From DATAVB01 sp036267955 (GTDB taxonomy: Bacteria; Actinomycetota; Actinomycetes; Mycobacteriales; QHCD01), in NCBI GenBank assembly GCA_036267955.1, contig DATAVB010000166.1, forward strand, positions 43,090 to 107,089: a stretch of DNA of 64,000 nucleotides. Direction: 5' to 3'. The translations under genes and the position numbers were made by a program. Every line of letters starts with the position of its first letter. Positions within the stretch are counted from its first letter, which is position 1. Positions 60,409 to 64,000 of this stretch are shown here, piece by piece. Under the pieces are notes generated by a model. The model was not told the DNA's origin. It searched no databases and saw only the letters and a list, made by a program, of their open reading frames with translations.

Positions 60409-61402
60409 GCCGATAGAGAAAGTACGACAGGGGCGCCCGATTCCGGACGCCCCTGTCGTATGCCGTTCTCAGGGTGTGTCCACTTTTCCCGCCATCATTT
60501 CCGGCTGCGCCTCCAGCGCCGGCGCCTGCGGTACGCCGGTTCGGTGCGTCGACACGCTGCTGAGCGGGCCGTCTGTGCAGCCGGGCCCGGTCGGCGTCGT
60601 CCAGCCGGTCGTGGCGGTCCGGTGGCACGTTCAGCAGCAACCCGGCACCGAGCCCGACCGAGCGGTAGTGGATCGCCAGCAGGTGTTCAAGACTCTTCAA
60701 GGTCTGCTCGTCGTCGGGCTGCCAGAACCAGTGCCGCCGGATAGGAACGTCGCATTCCGGCGGAAGGTACTCGCCATCCACTTCGTACCAGCACGGATCG
60801 GCCGCGAGCCCGTCCTCATTGCCGACCCAGCGGATCGTCGGGCGACCCATGTTGAAGACCATCGCGCCGGGCGGGTGCTCGTCGATGACCCGCGTGATGC
60901 CGTCCCAGTCGTAGCGGCGGCCCCCGGAGCCGGCGCCGTCGAACCAGATCTCGAACAATGGGCCGTACCGGGTGCAGAGCTCGGTCAGCTGGCATTGGTA
61001 GAACTCGTCGTACGCGGCCGGATCGGCGTAGCAGGGGGCATTCCGGTCCCATGGCGAGAGATAGAGGCCAAGGCCAATCCCGGCGTCGCGGCAGGCCTGG
61101 GCCGTCCGTTCCACGACATCACCGCGCCAGGGCGAGGACTTCACCGAGTATTCGGTCGTGTCCGTCGGCCAGAGGCAGAACCCATCGTGATGCTTGGCGG
61201 TGAGTACGAGATAACGCGCACCCGCGGCGGCGGCGGCGGTGGCCCAATCGCCGGCGTCGAGTTCGGTCGGGTTGAACGCCTTCGGATCCAGGGTCCCGTC
61301 GCTCCATTCTTTTCCGTAGAACGTATTGATGCCGAAATGACAGAAGATGCCGAAACCCGCTTGCTGCCAGGCGAGCTGACCGGGGGTGGGAGTCGCGACC
61401 AT
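60386..61402 (-). CDS. GH29 alpha-L-fucosidase, apparent frameshift near the C-terminus
   Basis: Fucosidase with a normal catalytic domain: KHHDGFCLWPT near 70-80 and the nucleophile Asp155 in EIWFDGAG; the barrel ends with LLLNVPPDRHDRLDDADRARL. Beyond that point, near 60575-60590, the reading frame loses its GC-rich third positions (about 58% in the next 38 codons), runs through the terminator hairpin and ends inside the converging lipoprotein gene. The next frame has about 81% GC at third positions and stops at 60469, just before the hairpin. One extra base in the reading explains this. The start may be ATG 61402 (MVATPTP) or ATG 61462. Sequencing error and a real mutation cannot be told apart. 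Confidence 0.8.
   Translation of the reverse strand: MVATPTPGQLAWQQAGFGIFCHFGINTFYGKEWSDGTLDPKAFNPTELDAGDWATAAAAAGARYLVLTAKHHDGFCLWPTDTTEYSVKSSPWRGDVVERTAQACRDAGIGLGLYLSPWDRNAPCYADPAAYDEFYQCQLTELCTRYGPLFEIWFDGAGSGGRRYDWDGITRVIDEHPPGAMVFNMGRPTIRWVGNEDGLAADPCWYEVDGEYLPPECDVPIRRHWFWQPDDEQTLKSLEHLLAIHYRSVGLGAGLLLNVPPDRHDRLDDADRARLHRRPAQQRVDAPNRRTAGAGAGGAAGNDGGKSGHTLRTAYDRGVRNRAPLSYFLYRPTSGRTS
60423..60460. terminator. hairpin terminator between lipoprotein and fucosidase genes
   Basis: Thirteen-base perfect arms TACGACAGGGGCG (60423-60435) and its complement (60448-60460) with a 12-base loop. It lies 15 bases after the lipoprotein stop and just after the likely true end of the converging fucosidase gene (60469). 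Confidence 0.85.
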
Positions 61403-61489
61403 GCCGCCAGCATCCCATGAAACGAAGTCTTCGCCATTTCTCACGCGTGCCTCAGTCTGCACTCAGACTGCGGCCGCATTCTCAAAGAC

Positions 61490-62530
61490 ATGACTGAGCA
61501 CCCAGACAACGGTCCGATGTGGAACCCGCCGCAGTACCGGCCGTACCCGGAGGAGGGCGGGCCGGCGGCTGGTGTGCCAACGGGTTCGCCGCCGGCTTTC
61601 GGTGCGCCCCAAGGGATGCAGCCTCCGCCGGCGACCCCTCCCGTACCGACGGCGGTGTCCGAGCCGGCCGTCCCGCCGCACCGCCGGAAGACGGCTGCGG
61701 TCGCCGCGGTGGCGCTTGTCGCGGCACTCGTCGGCGGCACCGGTGGCGTACTCATCGGGCACGGCATGGTAAGCGGCTCGACCACCGCGGCGGTGACCAC
61801 GGGCACGACAACTGAGCAGGCATCGGCGAAGCTCAGCTCGGGCACGATCAGCGCCATTGCGGCGAACGTGCTGCCGAGCGTTGTTGAGGTCAAGGTGACG
61901 ACGTCCAGTGGCGAGAGCATCGGCTCGGGCGTGATTCTCAGCTCGACCGGGGAGATTCTGACCAACAACCACGTCGTCTCCGACGCGAGCGATGGCACGT
62001 TGTCGGTGACGTTCAGCAACGGCAAGACGGCCGCCGCGACCGTGGTGGGCACCAGCCCGAGCAGCGATCTCGCGGTCATCAAAGCGACCGGTGTCAGCGG
62101 TCTCACCCCGGCGGTCCTGGGTGACTCCTCGACCGTGAAGGTCGGGGACGGAGTGGTGGCCATCGGTGCACCCGAGGGGCTGCAGAACACCGTCACCTCA
62201 GGCATCGTCAGCTACCTCAACCGGAAAGTGACCGTGCAGAGCGACTCGTCTGGGTCTGGGTCGGATCCGTGGGGCAACGACAGCTCGTTCTCCGACTCGA
62301 GCGGCACGGTGAGCTACAACGCGATCCAGACCGACGCGGCGATCAACCCGGGCAACTCCGGTGGCCCGCTCATCAACGCCGCCGGGCAGGTGATCGCGGT
62401 CAACTCGGCGATGTATTCGCCGACGTCGAGTCAGTCCAGTCAGGGTGGGAGCGTCGGACTCGGGTTCGCGATCCCGATCAACAAGGCGAAGTCCATCATC
62501 AGCCAGTTGGAGGCCGGCCAGTCGAGCTGA
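61490..62530 (+). CDS. HtrA-type serine protease without PDZ domain
   Basis: 346-residue S1C protease. A Pro-rich cytoplasmic tail (1-64) leads to one membrane helix (about 67-92) and an external trypsin-like domain with His161 (TNNHVV), Asp193 (SSDLAVIK) and Ser290 (NPGNSGG). The protein stops after FAIPINKAKSIISQLE, where relatives such as mycobacterial PepD continue into a PDZ domain. It should therefore be active but lack PDZ-based substrate or trimer control. ATG 61490 is divergent from the fucosidase gene. Confidence 0.9.
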   Translation: MTEHPDNGPMWNPPQYRPYPEEGGPAAGVPTGSPPAFGAPQGMQPPPATPPVPTAVSEPAVPPHRRKTAAVAAVALVAALVGGTGGVLIGHGMVSGSTTAAVTTGTTTEQASAKLSSGTISAIAANVLPSVVEVKVTTSSGESIGSGVILSSTGEILTNNHVVSDASDGTLSVTFSNGKTAAATVVGTSPSSDLAVIKATGVSGLTPAVLGDSSTVKVGDGVVAIGAPEGLQNTVTSGIVSYLNRKVTVQSDSSGSGSDPWGNDSSFSDSSGTVSYNAIQTDAAINPGNSGGPLINAAGQVIAVNSAMYSPTSSQSSQGGSVGLGFAIPINKAKSIISQLEAGQSS

Positions 62531-62643
62531 CCGCCGCCGACGCAGAACCGAACCGTCCGGCACGTGCACACCCCGTGTCGGGCGGTTCGCCGTGTGCCGT
62601 AAGGCTTAGGGCCCAGCCTAGGATCGCAGCCTAGGATCATGGC

Positions 62644-63171
62644 ATGACACCAACGCTGACGCCGGACGAGTTGGCCTCGACGGCCCCGGAACGGCCCGCC
62701 CTTGAGGCATTTCTCGAGCAGTACCGAGGCATTGTGGTCCGGAAGGCGGCCGGGTTGTCGGACGCCGATGCCGGGCGGCGGTTGGTGGGTTCGGTGACCA
62801 CGGTCGGCGGGTTGGTGAAACACCTGCGGCAGGTGGAATTCGACTGGTTCCACACCGTGCTGGCACAGCGGCCGGAATCCGAGCTTCCGCTGGCGCCGTT
62901 GCCCGATGATCCGCCCGATGTCGAATTCCTGATGGCGCCGGGCGACACGCTCGCCGGCCTCTTGGCCGATTACGAGACGGCCTGTGCACATTCCCGCCGA
63001 ATAGCAGCGGAATTCTCGCTCGACGAGACGGTGCCGCACCGGCGCCTGGGTCGGGTATCGCTGCGGTGGATCTACATTCACCTGATCGAAGAGACTTCCC
63101 GGCACGCGGGTCATATCGACATACTCCGCGAACTCATTGATGGACGGACTGGATTTGACGATCTCGATTAG
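62644..63171 (+). CDS. DinB-family protein (DUF664 type)
   Basis: 175-residue four-helix protein of the DinB/YfiT superfamily, DUF664 branch. Metal-binding histidines are in GGLVKHLRQVE (near 59) and IHLIEETSRHAGHID (near 140-155). Actinobacterial members act as mycothiol-dependent transferases or maleylpyruvate-isomerase-like enzymes. ATG 62644 lies six bases after TAGGAT (62632-62637), so the message is probably leaderless; this hexamer is part of a 13-base direct repeat (GCAGCCTAGGATC, with its first copy partly degenerate) in 62615-62638. Confidence 0.88.
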   Translation: MTPTLTPDELASTAPERPALEAFLEQYRGIVVRKAAGLSDADAGRRLVGSVTTVGGLVKHLRQVEFDWFHTVLAQRPESELPLAPLPDDPPDVEFLMAPGDTLAGLLADYETACAHSRRIAAEFSLDETVPHRRLGRVSLRWIYIHLIEETSRHAGHIDILRELIDGRTGFDDLD

Positions 63172-63870
63172 GGTTTGCTGCGGTTAGCCGCTTCGGGCGC
63201 ACTGATTGCTAATTGCCGGTCCGTCAACGTCCGCAATCCGTACGCGTAACGCCTGCAGGACGCAATTGCTGTCCCTTTGCGCGCTCACACCGCACTCGCC
63301 TTCCGTGCTGCGCGGTCCGTTCCCAACCGTCGGCACCTGCTCCTGCTCCGCGTCCTAACTTCATCCTCGCCGCTCGGTGTATGCCGCGCACTCGGCACTC
63401 GGCACTCTGGCACTCCCGGCGCGCTCCGGCGACCTCGCCGCTCCCGGCGATCGGTGCCTGTCGACTGCGCGACGTGGCCCGCTCTCCGACGCATTCGTCC
63501 GGTTCGCGCTCTTGCGGTTTGCAAGGCGCCCTATCCGCTATCGCAAGCTCCAGCACACCACTGCCTCGCTGCGGTGAGCCCCGTTCTTCCCCGGGCCCAA
63601 CTCCGGTCCACTCCGGCACTGACTCCGCTGTGTCCACCTCCAACCCTGACCCGCCTGCGGCTCTGATCCGGTTCCCTAACTCCGGTCCGCTCCGGCCCTG
63701 ACCCCGCGTTCCGTCCAACCTGCCGCGTCTCCGACCCCGTTGCCCGAGTTCTAACCCCGACCCCGCTTCCGCGCTGGCGCCGCATCTCCCAGACCCAGCC
63801 CATTGCGGCCAACTCCAACCCGGCCCCGCTTCGGCCGTGATTTAGCGAGGGCTTGCAGTCGTTACCTGTG
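63172..63870. other. pyrimidine-rich stretch without a convincing gene
   Basis: About 700 bases with no supported gene on either strand. From about 63280 the plus strand is rich in C and T and full of loosely repeated phrases such as CTCCGGT, CTGACCCC, CACTCGGCACTC and TTCCCTAACTCC. Open frames on both strands have low-complexity products and no ribosome sites. It lies between a normal gene and an insertion-sequence end and may be decayed or expanded non-coding DNA. Confidence 0.6.
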
Positions 63871-63873
63871 ATG

Positions 63874-64000
63874 TCTCAGGACATGGTTGACAGTTTTGTA
63901 TCAGGACTTCGGTGACGGTTGGTGTGTCAGGACTTCGGTGACGGTTTCGGGTTTTTGGGGCGTGGGCCGCGGGGTCGGCCGTTGCCGACGTAGGTGATGC
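63874..64000 (-). mobile_element. end of an IS481-type insertion sequence, truncated by the window
   Basis: Three direct copies of a 20-base unit, TCAGGACNTNGKTGACRGTT, lie at 63876-63895, 63901-63920 and 63927-63946 (spacings 25 and 26), the last two identical. They lie at and beyond the 3' end of a transposase frame, as transposase-binding sites at an IS end do. The outer boundary is probably near 63872-63874. The remainder of the element lies to the right of the window. Confidence 0.65.
63927..64000 (-). CDS. transposase C-terminus (probable IS481 family), partial
   Basis: Only the last 23 codons are visible, ending at TGA 63929-63927. The peptide ITYVGNGRPRGPRPKNPKP, followed by SPKS, has the basic Gly/Arg/Pro-rich tail common at the end of IS481-family DDE transposases. 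The stop lies within the third terminal repeat. The catalytic domain is outside the window, so family assignment is tentative. Confidence 0.55.
   Translation of the reverse strand, partial: ITYVGNGRPRGPRPKNPKPSPKS

Noticed and set aside
63224..63718. A 164-codon minus-strand frame
   Set aside because: Low-complexity product, no ribosome site, no domain, and irregular codon use in a skewed non-coding tract.

Overview
This is a 64 kb chromosomal window from a high-GC actinobacterium. The evidence is the GC-rich third codon positions, the frequent GTG starts, the four-base stop/start overlaps, several likely leaderless genes, a relative of the mycothiol-dependent nitroreductase of mycobacteria (1817-2422), a DinB protein of the DUF664 type associated with mycothiol (62644-63171), a GTP-type PEP carboxykinase and a BfrB-type ferritin. 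No rRNA, tRNA or CRISPR array was seen. I cannot name the genus.

Layout. 1-5.9 kb: an aminopeptidase N fragment, the nitroreductase relative, two small overlapping genes with a secretion-partner look, a metallo-beta-lactamase-fold hydrolase, RpiB and a repeat-rich disordered protein. 6-9.6 kb: a PadR regulator with an ABC exporter and an inverted repeat over its promoter. 9.6-17.3 kb: alpha-glucosidase, SAM hydrolase, a flippase-like membrane protein, a lipoprotein, a PHP phosphoesterase and an alpha-galactosidase. 17.5-23 kb: a complete ABC importer (binding lipoprotein, two permeases, ATPase) in one run with a glycerophosphodiesterase and an inositol-monophosphatase-type enzyme, which suggests uptake and breakdown of a glycerophosphodiester. 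23-33 kb: a TetR/MFS pair with three operator-like boxes, a nitrilase-type amidase, a lipase, an EamA transporter, a secreted beta-helix protein, a low-molecular-weight phosphatase, a PPK2 kinase and a GH2 glycosidase. 33-38 kb: a membrane-anchored Hsp70-like protein and two LuxR-type regulators.

38.1-41.3 kb is the most striking part. A short threonyl-tRNA synthetase and a methionyl-tRNA synthetase are divergent. Each is preceded by its own leader peptide rich in the cognate amino acid and its own intrinsic terminator. In both leaders the cognate codons sit directly before a segment that can pair with a second segment, which can in turn pair with the terminator stem. This is the layout of ribosome-mediated transcription attenuation, present twice in mirror image in one 360 bp intergenic region.

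43.9-48.5 kb: a tightly overlapping four-gene operon of two dynamin-like GTPases around a GrpE-like protein, ending with an Asp/His-rich acidic protein; this resembles an Ini-type membrane-remodelling system combined with a chaperone cofactor. 48.5-57.9 kb: a second TetR/MFS pair with three direct repeats, a sulfatase, a flavin monooxygenase, TldD/TldE, BioY and a ferritin. 58-63.2 kb: PEP carboxykinase, a small lipoprotein, a probably frameshifted alpha-fucosidase, an HtrA-type protease without a PDZ domain and a DinB protein. The window ends in about 700 bp of pyrimidine-rich sequence without a convincing gene, followed by the end of an insertion sequence of probable IS481 type that runs off the edge.
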